Of a DNA stretch of 64,000 bases, positions 1 through 7,451 are shown in pieces. This DNA is from Halieaceae bacterium UBA5044. GTDB taxonomy: Bacteria; Pseudomonadota; Gammaproteobacteria; Pseudomonadales; Halieaceae. The translations under genes and the position numbers were made by a program. The notes under the pieces are model-generated. The model was not told the origin of the DNA. It worked only from the letters and a program-made list of their open reading frames with translations, and ran no database searches. The stretch spans positions 1 to 64,000 of the forward strand of contig DIBU01000004.1 in the NCBI GenBank assembly GCA_002416125.1. The letters run 5' to 3'. The stretch's first letter is position 1, and each line of letters begins with the position of its first letter.

Positions 1-75
1 AGACTTATTCAGAGTATCCTTAGGTGGCAAGGTGCAATGCTGAAACTTTTGTCCGGTAATGGCGAAGACGCATAA
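1..75 (+). CDS. C-terminal end of an upstream integron-cassette gene (partial)
   Basis: The frame starting at base 1 is open for 24 codons and ends at the TAA at 73-75. The start lies outside the window. The stop codon sits inside the left core of the attC-like site that begins at 70, the usual arrangement for the last codons of a cassette gene. The visible tail (ending in LLSGNGEDA) is not recognisable, so no function is given. Confidence 0.4.
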   Translation, partial: RLIQSILRWQGAMLKLLSGNGEDA

Positions 76-144
76 CAAGTCGGTGTTGTCGCCTTCGGCT
101 CGGACGGCCCACTGCGTGGTCCGCCGCAAACCGAGGCGTTAGTA
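70..144 (+). mobile_element. attC-like integron recombination site 1
   Basis: A 75-base imperfect palindrome. It opens with GCATAAC and closes with GCGTTAGTA, matching the RYYYAAC...GTTRRRY layout of attC sites apart from single positions. The arms TAACAAGTCGG and CCGAGGCGTTA pair at TAAC and TCGG, with the usual unpaired bases between. A second inner stem pairs CGGCCCAC with GTGGTCCG. The site lies directly between the stop of one cassette gene and the start of the next. No integrase or attI is in view. Confidence 0.65.
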
Positions 145-202
145 GAGTAGTGATCAGGAGTTGTGGCATGGCCATGGTTATTCTTTTGTACGACTTATCA
201 AG

Positions 203-1066
203 ATGACGATAATTGTTACGTATGCCTCATATCCTATCGCCATGCAGGTTTCAGATCGAAGGCTGACATGGCCAGATGGGTCGATAGCAGATGACGATGC
301 GACGAAGTCAATCTTGTGGAATGATGCCTGGATTATAAGCTTCACTGGACTGGCACGAGTCGACGGAAAACCTACACACTTGTGGTTGTCAGAATTGTTG
401 GCCAATAATCACAAAGACTTATCAACGGGATACCTTGATCGAAAAATTGCGTTGCTCGGGAAGATAATTGGTAACCGGATCTGGGCCCAGCCGATAGCAC
501 GCAGAAATAAAAAATTAGCCATTATTGGTGTTGGTTGGGGTATGCCGTGGGACGTGGGAGAGCCTGCACCAGAGGGGCTGCGAATCTATGCGTGGCATCT
601 TTCAAATTTTCTAGATAATAATGGAGATGCCACAGACCATGTAAGGCGCTCATTTGATTTCGGAACTTTCCAGGGGCGTCCTCTTCGAAAAACGGAAATG
701 GGCATTTTATCGCATGGTAAAGAAATGGAGCCCCGTGAGTGGAGTCGTTTATGTCGGCTATCCCGCCGTGCTCGCATAAAGACGACCGGCCCTCTCCCAA
801 TTGCTAGATTACTTATAGATTCAGTTCAGCGGATGAGAAGCCCGCTTGTGAGTAAGACGGTACTTGTTTCTTCCCTCCCATTGCCCAGCTTAAAAAGAGA
901 ATTACTTACTCTGAATAGGCTCCCGAATCTCGAAGTGCCTAGTTTTTGCTATGTAGGCCCCAATAATGAGTGGCGATTGCAACATGGTCCAGCCATAGTC
1001 AGCGGCGGGTCAATCACGGAAGCTATTGAAATTAGATATGGAGAGGCATTGGCTTGGCCTGGGTGA
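203..1066 (+). CDS. Cassette protein resembling a proteasome/HslV-type Ntn hydrolase
   Basis: A 287-residue protein if started at ATG 203. A TTG at 161 would add 14 residues, but the GGAG before it touches that codon, so spacing argues against it. The N-terminus reads Met-Thr-Ile-Ile-Val, then VSDRRLT, then a Thr-Lys pair followed by an alanine/glycine strand (FTGLA). After Met removal this gives Thr1, Asp17 and Lys34, close to the Thr1/Asp17/Lys33 set of proteasome beta subunits and HslV. A later LAIIGVGW / LRIYAW stretch fits the second beta sheet. Family knowledge supports the fold. Proteolytic or amidohydrolase activity, and self versus partner assembly, are inference. It lies between two attC-like sites, is AT-rich compared with the chromosome, and shows no signal peptide. 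Confidence 0.55.
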   Translation: MTIIVTYASYPIAMQVSDRRLTWPDGSIADDDATKSILWNDAWIISFTGLARVDGKPTHLWLSELLANNHKDLSTGYLDRKIALLGKIIGNRIWAQPIARRNKKLAIIGVGWGMPWDVGEPAPEGLRIYAWHLSNFLDNNGDATDHVRRSFDFGTFQGRPLRKTEMGILSHGKEMEPREWSRLCRLSRRARIKTTGPLPIARLLIDSVQRMRSPLVSKTVLVSSLPLPSLKRELLTLNRLPNLEVPSFCYVGPNNEWRLQHGPAIVSGGSITEAIEIRYGEALAWPG

Positions 1067-1081
1067 TAGCGGTATTTACAC

Positions 1082-1186
1082 TACTAACGAGTCATTCCAG
1101 TTCGTTTCGGCCCTGACGGGCCTCCACCGGATGGCCTTTTCTCCGCTTCGCTACGCAAAGGCCGCCGCTGAATATCGGCGTTATGT
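1082..1186 (+). mobile_element. attC-like integron recombination site 2
   Basis: A roughly 105-base imperfect palindrome directly after the Ntn-like gene. The left end is ACTAACGAGTCATTCCAG and the right end is CGCTGAATATCGGCGTTATG. The outer arms pair at TAACG/CGTTA and, past a bulge, at ATTC-AG/CTGAAT. GGCC/GGCC and CTTTT/AAAAG-like pairings add inner stems. The final GTTATGT fits the crossover core GTTRRRY except at one base. With the site at 70-144 it brackets a complete cassette. Confidence 0.6.
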
Positions 1187-1211
1187 GACGTAACCAGGAG
1201 CAAGAAGGTTT

Positions 1212-1415
1212 ATGGATGACGCATTTTCACAGTTCTCAACGACGGTGTACACCGCGATCGTGCTAATCGTCTTGTCGGGATTTTTTAACTATATCGTTTT
1301 GGGCCTTATTTGTAGGCGCGCTGGCTTGGGTAGGGAGAGCGTAAAACACATTACTAGCTTGGGTATGTTGATATGCATTTTCGTTTCGATAGAAATTGCT
1401 CGTAATGTCAGATAG
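1212..1415 (+). CDS. Small two-helix membrane protein, probable cassette gene
   Basis: A 67-residue protein with two hydrophobic helices (about residues 11-33 and 46-62) joined by a short basic loop containing CRRAGLGRES. A good ribosome site (CAGGAG, then AAGG) precedes the ATG. It starts about 25 bases after the second attC-like site, the position expected of the next cassette gene. No family is recognised. Between its stop and 1548 there is a GTTAAAC core at 1490-1496 but no matching left arm, so its own attC is missing or degraded. Small membrane proteins in cassettes are sometimes toxins or immunity factors, but nothing here shows that. Confidence 0.5.
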   Translation: MDDAFSQFSTTVYTAIVLIVLSGFFNYIVLGLICRRAGLGRESVKHITSLGMLICIFVSIEIARNVR

Positions 1416-1548
1416 TGGCTGTGGGCATACGCCTCCTTCGATCGCCGGATCGCCATGTCGGACGCTGAACTAGCACTACTTTGATGGACGTTAAACCTGC
1501 GGTTTGCCGCCGATGCAAGCGGCTTCAGGCATTTAGAGGAAGTACTGG

Positions 1549-2322
1549 ATGAATACCTTGCTGCTTGCTGTAAGCATCATTTTTGTAGTGGTCCTCCTCT
1601 TGGCGCTTGCCAAGAGCAAGGGTGGATCTCGGGCTTACCCGTATCAGTTATCCAAGTTTCTTCTCTCGAAGGCGGAGCGATCTTTCTATGGGGTCCTCGT
1701 ACAAGCTGTCGGTGGCTCCGGGATCGTGTTCTCGAAGGTTCGTGTGGCCGATGTAATCTCCCCAAGAAAGGCGCAAAGCCGATCCGATTGGCAGCGTGCG
1801 TTCAATGCTATTTCATCAAAGCACTTTGACTTTATCGTGTGCGAACCTACGGATTGCTCAGTCAAGCTGGCTGTTGAATTGGATGATTCGAGTCATGGGT
1901 CATCTAAAGCCCAGAAGCGAGATGACCTGCTCAACGGAGCTTGTCAATCAGCCGGCTTGCCGCTTCTCCGGGTCAAAGCGGCAAAGTCATATGTTGTAGC
2001 AGAGCTGCAACGTCAAATTACGGGGGCCATGTCACCGCAACCGGTTGTGCCAGCAGAATCAGCGCCTTCTGCAACCCTGAAACTGTCTACACCGTTTGAA
2101 CAGTCTGAAGACATTAAAGCGCCTACTGAGCCGGGATCTGCCATAGAGCAGGGCCCAGTTCGATTTGAGGCCGAAGATGCAAAAACAGAGTCACAAGCCT
2201 GCCCGAAGTGTGGCGAACCAATGGTTCTTCGGAAGGCCAAATCTGGAGCCAATGCAGGTCAAGAATTTTGGGGTTGCAGTGCTTTCCCCAAGTGCCGAAC
2301 CGTGGTGCCCGCCGGTGCCTAG
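1549..2322 (+). CDS. DUF2726 protein with C-terminal topoisomerase-type zinc finger
   Basis: A 257-residue protein. Residues 1-20 form a single N-terminal membrane helix. Residues about 38-160 match DUF2726: LLSKAERSFYGVLVQA, DVISPRKAQSRSDWQRAFN, SSKHFDFIVCE, ELDDSSH and a C-terminal LPLLRVKA. DUF2726 has the look of a PD-(D/E)XK-like nuclease domain, an inference from family reading. After a linker, residues about 222-250 form a C4 zinc finger (CPKC...WGCSAFPKC) like those at the end of topoisomerase I. The fusion suggests DNA or RNA binding at the membrane. An AGAGGAAGT ribosome site lies 6-14 bases upstream of the ATG. It sits in the accessory region just before the helicase module, but 217 bases and a gene remnant separate them. 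Confidence 0.8.
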   Translation: MNTLLLAVSIIFVVVLLLALAKSKGGSRAYPYQLSKFLLSKAERSFYGVLVQAVGGSGIVFSKVRVADVISPRKAQSRSDWQRAFNAISSKHFDFIVCEPTDCSVKLAVELDDSSHGSSKAQKRDDLLNGACQSAGLPLLRVKAAKSYVVAELQRQITGAMSPQPVVPAESAPSATLKLSTPFEQSEDIKAPTEPGSAIEQGPVRFEAEDAKTESQACPKCGEPMVLRKAKSGANAGQEFWGCSAFPKCRTVVPAGA

Positions 2323-2417
2323 CAAATCGTTGCAGCGGATGTTTAACCCGCCACGCACTTTTGTTGTCGCAGAAGCACGCATCGCCTCAAATGCTGGCGT
2401 ACTGTGTCGAGCGGCGC

Positions 2418-2537
2418 TGTATTCATCTCACAGAGCACGCCGCTTTCGCCTGGGTAGATCCCGGAGGCGGGGAGCAGCTTCAATGGGCTCCTGCAGAGAT
2501 ACCTACCCTTTCACAGCGTAACCAACTGGCGAAATAA
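2418..2537 (+). pseudogene. C-terminal remnant of a Nudix hydrolase (NudG/MutT-like)
   Basis: The frame ending at TAA 2535-2537 encodes CIHLTEHAAFAWVDP, then LQWAPAEIPTL and a short tail. This is the end of MutT/NudG-type Nudix proteins: a strand with an H-x-x-L/V-x-W turn, then the conserved WAPADIPLL-like helix. The Nudix box (GX5EX7REUXEEXGU) is absent, because the frame upstream changes to unrelated sequence. The piece overlaps no other convincing gene and stops two bases before the helicase ATG. I read it as the scar of a gene replaced or cut when the flanking accessory DNA arrived. Confidence 0.5.
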
Positions 2538-2539
2538 TA

Positions 2540-5500
2540 ATGAAAGGTTTACAGATAGGCCTCTACGAGCGTTTGTTGGACGAAGAGCTACAAGAGCTTT
2601 TGGAGTCCAAGCCAGAGCTGAAAGCGGTTTTGAGGTCAATCGACGATGAGTCGCAACCTTATACCTATTCTCGTTTTCTATTTGATGTCCTTGAACAAGC
2701 ACTGCGGAAGGAGAAGCCTGGTGGAAGGCGCGCGCTCGTCAATCGAATTGTTCAGCTGGTGTCAGAGACCGATGGGCTGCAATACCTGATCAAGCGGAAG
2801 ATCCTCGCAAGGAAAGAGCAACTCTTGCTAGAAGTACAGAGCGGCACCCGGAGAAGTGTTCGACCTACGACGCCGCTTTCTACTAGCATTTTGCTCACTG
2901 GACAACGCGGGGATCCGCCACTGGAGCATGAGTTGCGTGCGGAGATGGCGACCGCGGATCGGGTCGATATCCTGGTTTCATTTATAAAATGGTCCGGACT
3001 GAGATTACTGCGACCCGCATTTGAGTCGTTGGTAGGTTCGGGAGTTCGGGTCAGGATTATTTCCACCAGCTACATGGGTGCTAGCGATCCGGAAGCACTC
3101 GAGTGGCTGGCATCCCAGCCCAATATAGAAGTTCGTCTATCATACGACACAGGCGGCACGCGTCTACACGCCAAAGCTTACCAGTTCATCAGGGACACCG
3201 GTTTCTCGACGGCTTACATCGGCTCTGCAAACATGTCCCATGCGGCCATGACCAGTGGTTTAGAGTGGACGGTGAAGGTCACAGAGCAGGATATGAAGCA
3301 CGTTCTGGAGCGTTTTTCAGCAGAATTTGCAAGTTATTGGGACAGCCCAGAGTTTGAGCCGTTTCTCAAAGACGATTTTGCCAGGTTTAGAACGGCTATC
3401 GGTCGTGCTCGGGCGAGAGATGCAAGCATTCCGGTGTTCTTTGCTGACATCACTGCCAGACCCTTTCAGGAAAGGGTGTTGGAGGCCCTGTCCGCCGCAA
3501 GGGCGAATGGAGAGAATCGAAACCTTGTCGTTGCTGCAACGGGAACCGGTAAGACGGTAATCTCGGCGCTTGATTATCGCCGTTTCGCGGAGGCGTCTGG
3601 TGGGCTACCCAATTTGTTGTTCGTCGCACACCGCAAAGAGATTCTCCAGCAGGCGCAGAGTTGTTTCCGAACAGTACTTCGTGACGCCAATTTTGGCGAA
3701 CTTCTTGTAGACGGCCAGTCGCCACTTGAATGGAAGCATGTATTCGCGTCTGTGCAGAGTCTGACTGCGAGGCAGTCTTGGCAATCCCTTGGCGACAACC
3801 ATTTCAAATTCGTAGTGATCGACGAAGCGCATCACCTGCCTGCGGGTAGCTACCGCCCCATCATCAACAGCTTGCGTCCCGAGTTACTGTTGGGTCTAAC
3901 AGCCACACCCGAGCGAATGGACGGAAGCTCGATCCTGTCCGACTTTGGTGGGCGCTATGCTGCAGAGATCAGGCTCCCTGAGGCGTTGGAAGAGCGGCTG
4001 CTATGTCCCTTCCATTATTTTGGCGTAACCGACACTGTAGACCTCAGCGAAGAGCGGTTCTGGAGCAATGGGAAATACAACTCTACTGAGTTGGAAGCGG
4101 TCTACACGGGAGATGATTTCCGTGCGCGGCAGCGGCTTGATCTGATTCTGAAGGCGCTTGCAAATTACCAACCCGACCTGTCAGACACCAAAGGCATTGG
4201 CTTTTGTGCGGGTGTGGTCCATGCGAAATATATGGCGCAAAGTTTTCGCGCCGCTGGGATACCGTCTGAAGTCCTTCTCGGAGACACCCCCTCCGATGTT
4301 CGACAACAGCGATTGTGTGATTTTAGGCAGGGAACCACAGTTTTCCTGTTTACGGTTGATGTGTTGAGCGAAGGGGTTGACATTCCGGACATCAACCTCG
4401 TCATGTTTCTTCGGCCTACCGAGAGCCTCACCGTATTTCTGCAACAGCTAGGACGCGGTCTTCGTCATGCCCCCGGTAAGGATTGCCTGACCGTTCTCGA
4501 TTTTGTAGGTCAGACTCACAGACGGTACCGGTTGGATAGGAAGTTTTCCGCGCTGCTCACTGACGGTCGTATGCGGCTGGACAAAGAGGTGGAGCAAGAC
4601 TTCCCGAGTTTGCCAGCAGGATGCAATATCCAACTGGAGCGAGTTGCCAGAGATGAGGTCCTGAGAAAAATCAGAGCGGTTCTGGATGACCTGAACAGTT
4701 TTATTCCAGAGACGATTCGTACCTGGGAATCTGAGTCAGATCAACCCTTGCGGTTTGGATCGTTTATCGAAGAGACCGGCTTGCAGGCCGCCGAAGTTTT
4801 GAGGAAGAAGACCTGGTCTGAGTGGAAGGCGGTAGCGTTTCGCGAGTCGCGGCCATCTGATGCCGATATATCAGTGGGTAGAAAAGCGCTATCCAGAATT
4901 GCGCTACGGACAGACCCGGTTCTCCTGCAAGCAATTTCAAAAATGCAACATCGAGAGGCCGGAACAGGTATTGATGATGCGAGGGTAGGGGTAGCCCTGC
5001 ACTATCTTCTCTGGGGAAGAACGGGCACCGAGGTTGGCGTTGCTTCGGTGAATGAGTCCATTGGCAAATGGAGCGCGAATCCCACCCTGGTGAGTGATGC
5101 GGCTGAGATCGCGGATTGGCAGCTTTCAAGAGCAAGTACCGTCATGCCTGAAGTTCAACTGCCCTCTGGCCATCGCCTCAGGCTTCACGCGGAATACGGT
5201 TCGGCAGAAATCAAGTCCCTTCTGGATTTGGCCACGATAGACGCCTCGGGCTCTACCGGCGTCGGTGCTTTCCACTCCCGGGAGAACAAGTTCTACGTCA
5301 ACCTAGTTACATTTCAGAAGGAAGAGAAGGATTTCTCTCCGACAACTCGGTACGAGGATTACCCGATTAGTCGAACCAAGCTCCATTGGCAAAGCCAGTC
5401 AGGAACGTCTCAGGACAGCGAGCGGGGCAAGGGCTATATCCATTTCAAGGAGAGAGGCTATGCCGTATTGTTTTTCGCGCGCCTCAAGAAGCGGGTAGGA

Positions 5501-5638
5501 CGGGAAACGTCTCCCTTTGTGTTTTTGGGGCCCGTGAGTGAGCTGCTCTCCTACGAAGGTGACAGGCCGATCTCGATGGTCTGGGAACTCGAGTACCCTA
5601 TGCCTGCTCACTTGTTCGAACATGCCCGTCCTGCGTAG
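2540..5638 (+). CDS. PLD-nuclease / SF2 helicase / DUF3427 protein
   Basis: A 1032-residue cytosolic protein. Residues about 130-270 are a phospholipase D-type nuclease half-site with His210-x-Lys (LHAK) and GSANMS. Residues about 300-480 are the first RecA lobe of a type III-restriction-like SF2 helicase: Walker A ATGTGKT near residue 338, VIDEAHH near 427, GLTATPER near 455. Residues about 530-660 are the second lobe, with QQLGRGLRH as motif VI. The rest matches DUF3427, ending in a domain that may recognise nucleic acid or modified bases. Proteins of this build occur as solitary or paired genes in defence islands. Here the next gene, 8 bases downstream, is a methyltransferase-HNH fusion, so the two are probably one operon. 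Base composition lies between the cassettes and the core chromosome. No clear Shine-Dalgarno precedes the ATG. Confidence 0.9.
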   Translation: MKGLQIGLYERLLDEELQELLESKPELKAVLRSIDDESQPYTYSRFLFDVLEQALRKEKPGGRRALVNRIVQLVSETDGLQYLIKRKILARKEQLLLEVQSGTRRSVRPTTPLSTSILLTGQRGDPPLEHELRAEMATADRVDILVSFIKWSGLRLLRPAFESLVGSGVRVRIISTSYMGASDPEALEWLASQPNIEVRLSYDTGGTRLHAKAYQFIRDTGFSTAYIGSANMSHAAMTSGLEWTVKVTEQDMKHVLERFSAEFASYWDSPEFEPFLKDDFARFRTAIGRARARDASIPVFFADITARPFQERVLEALSAARANGENRNLVVAATGTGKTVISALDYRRFAEASGGLPNLLFVAHRKEILQQAQSCFRTVLRDANFGELLVDGQSPLEWKHVFASVQSLTARQSWQSLGDNHFKFVVIDEAHHLPAGSYRPIINSLRPELLLGLTATPERMDGSSILSDFGGRYAAEIRLPEALEERLLCPFHYFGVTDTVDLSEERFWSNGKYNSTELEAVYTGDDFRARQRLDLILKALANYQPDLSDTKGIGFCAGVVHAKYMAQSFRAAGIPSEVLLGDTPSDVRQQRLCDFRQGTTVFLFTVDVLSEGVDIPDINLVMFLRPTESLTVFLQQLGRGLRHAPGKDCLTVLDFVGQTHRRYRLDRKFSALLTDGRMRLDKEVEQDFPSLPAGCNIQLERVARDEVLRKIRAVLDDLNSFIPETIRTWESESDQPLRFGSFIEETGLQAAEVLRKKTWSEWKAVAFRESRPSDADISVGRKALSRIALRTDPVLLQAISKMQHREAGTGIDDARVGVALHYLLWGRTGTEVGVASVNESIGKWSANPTLVSDAAEIADWQLSRASTVMPEVQLPSGHRLRLHAEYGSAEIKSLLDLATIDASGSTGVGAFHSRENKFYVNLVTFQKEEKDFSPTTRYEDYPISRTKLHWQSQSGTSQDSERGKGYIHFKERGYAVLFFARLKKRVGRETSPFVFLGPVSELLSYEGDRPISMVWELEYPMPAHLFEHARPA

Positions 5639-5646
5639 CGCTTGTG

Positions 5647-7350
5647 ATGAACACCAAACCCCCAAACTATTATAGTGCTCGTGCCAAAGCGCTATCTGAG
5701 CAGTACCAGGCACTATCCTCCGAAATGGTGCACGGTGGGTGGGCAAAAGGTAACTTACCGGAGTCCCCCGGCTTCGCCTGCGACATAGGCGCCGGCTCCG
5801 GCCGCGACGCCAATTGGCTAGCCGAAAAGGGTTGGGACGTCATCGCCGTCGAGCCCAGCCAGGGCATGCGTGAGCTGGCAATACCCAAATCCCACCCCAA
5901 CGTCACCTGGCTTGACGACTCCCTGCCCGAACTCGCCCGCCTGCGCGCCCTCGGCCACCGTTTCGACCTGGTGCTGCTTAGTGCCGTCTGGATGCATGTG
6001 GCGCCGGGCCAGCGCGAGCGGGCCTTCCGTATCCTAACGGAGTTGCTGAAGCCCGGCGGAACGCTGGTGATCACCTTGCGCCATGGCAGCGATGAGCAGG
6101 AGAACCGGGAGCGCGGTTTTCATCCGGTCTCCGCCGCCGAGCTCGCGGTCTTCGCCCAGCGCCGGGCGGTGGTGATGAAGGACCCCGTGCGGCAGCCGGA
6201 CCAGACCCGCGCCCACGTGGAGTGGGAAACGGTGGTGTTCACCATCCCGGATGATGGCACGGGCAGTTTGCCGCTGCTGCGCCACATCATCGTCAACGAC
6301 AACAAGTCGGCGTCCTACAAGCTGGGGCTGCTGCGGGTGCTCACCCGGATTGCCGAGAGTGCTCCGGGCGTGGTCATGCGGCGCTCGGATGGCTGGGTAG
6401 ACATTCCCCTTGGGATCGTCGGCCTCTATTGGCTGAAGCAGTACAAGCCGCTGCTGATCAATCACCAGCTGCGCGAACGGCCCGAGTCAGGGCAGGGTTA
6501 TGGTTTCGCGAAGGATGCCTTCTGGAGGCTGGCGCAGGTATCTCCCTACGACCTGCGGGTGGGCGGCCATTTGGCGGCCGACCAAGCCGCCATCGTCACC
6601 CAGGCCATCCGCGATGCCTGCGCCAATATCACTAAAATGCCCGCGCACTATATTTCGTGGCCCGGTCGGGCTGACCCCGTATTTGAATTCGAACGGCGCG
6701 GGTTTCGTTTCCAGCCACAACCGCTGGTGGTTTCCCCGGAGTACCTGGCGCGGTTCGGCGTGTTCCGTATTCCCGCCGCGATCTGGCAGACCCTGGGGCA
6801 GTACGCCTGCTGGCTGGAGCCCGCCATCCTGCGCGAGTGGGCGGCCCTGCACAGTCAGTGGAATGTGAGTGACCCTCGCGCCGGCGACCAGCAGGTCTTT
6901 GCCTGGGAGGAGGGGAGGCGCGATACCAGCCTCGCCGCCGGTCGCGTGCTGGACCTGCGCCAGCAGGGTGTGGACGTTCCCTGCGTGTGGAGCGCCCGCC
7001 ATGTGCGTGAGGCGAACAGGCTGCACATCGACCACTGCTTTCCCTGGTCGCGCTGGTTCAACAACGACCTGTGGAACCTGTTGCCGGCCCGCCGCGACAT
7101 CAACCTGGCCAAGGGCGACAAGCTGCCCTCCGCGCAGGCGCTGTCTTCGGCACATGAGCGCATTCTGGATTGGTGGAACCACGCCTGGCTGGGGTCGCCC
7201 CACCGGGAGCGTTTTCTGCTGGAGGCCAGCGTGTCCCTGCCCACCCTGGTCGAGCAGCCTAATCCTACGGCCATCTATCAGGCCATGCTGCACCAGCGGG
7301 CGCGCCTGAAGGCGGATCAGCAGTTGACGGAGTGGACGTTTGGGCGGTAG
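5647..7350 (+). CDS. SAM-dependent methyltransferase fused to HNH endonuclease
   Basis: A 567-residue protein starting at ATG 5647; a GTG at 5644 is the alternative. Residues about 35-160 are a class I methyltransferase: motif I DIGAGSGRD, an acidic strand end VIAVEPS, WLDDSLPEL, FDLVLLSAVWMH and LKPGGTLVITLR. Residues about 205-300 are an all-helical region beginning NDNKSASYKLGLLRVL. The C-terminus is an HNH nuclease, with Asp462-His463 in HIDHCFPWSRW, NNDLWNLLP, and the final NLAKGDKLP. Methylation and cutting in one chain recalls type IIG enzymes, but this methyltransferase lacks a visible NPPY/DPPY motif of N6-adenine or N4-cytosine DNA methylases, so its substrate is open. It follows the PLD-helicase gene by 8 bases. 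Composition changes from AT-rich to GC-rich near base 5755, within the gene. Confidence 0.85.
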   Translation: MNTKPPNYYSARAKALSEQYQALSSEMVHGGWAKGNLPESPGFACDIGAGSGRDANWLAEKGWDVIAVEPSQGMRELAIPKSHPNVTWLDDSLPELARLRALGHRFDLVLLSAVWMHVAPGQRERAFRILTELLKPGGTLVITLRHGSDEQENRERGFHPVSAAELAVFAQRRAVVMKDPVRQPDQTRAHVEWETVVFTIPDDGTGSLPLLRHIIVNDNKSASYKLGLLRVLTRIAESAPGVVMRRSDGWVDIPLGIVGLYWLKQYKPLLINHQLRERPESGQGYGFAKDAFWRLAQVSPYDLRVGGHLAADQAAIVTQAIRDACANITKMPAHYISWPGRADPVFEFERRGFRFQPQPLVVSPEYLARFGVFRIPAAIWQTLGQYACWLEPAILREWAALHSQWNVSDPRAGDQQVFAWEEGRRDTSLAAGRVLDLRQQGVDVPCVWSARHVREANRLHIDHCFPWSRWFNNDLWNLLPARRDINLAKGDKLPSAQALSSAHERILDWWNHAWLGSPHRERFLLEASVSLPTLVEQPNPTAIYQAMLHQRARLKADQQLTEWTFGR

Positions 7351-7451
7351 GTGCTCAGGGCTGCCCCACGGTACCGCATCGCATCGCGGTAGTAGTACAG
7401 TAATGCAGCGCGGTTCGCGGCCACGAAAAAAATGCACCTAGGAGCCACCCC

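Noticed and set aside
1416..1548. Possible third attC around GTTAAAC at 1490-1496
   Set aside because: There is a right core but no left arm with AAC at a usable distance, and no stem can be drawn.
2336..2408. Possible attC beginning GTTTAACCCGCC after the DUF2726 gene
   Set aside because: The right arm is missing. GGCGTACTG does not fit GTTRRRY and pairs poorly.
2165..2521. 118-codon frame overlapping the DUF2726 end and the Nudix scar
   Set aside because: It overlaps the zinc finger and does not match anything, whereas the neighbouring frame carries a clear Nudix end.
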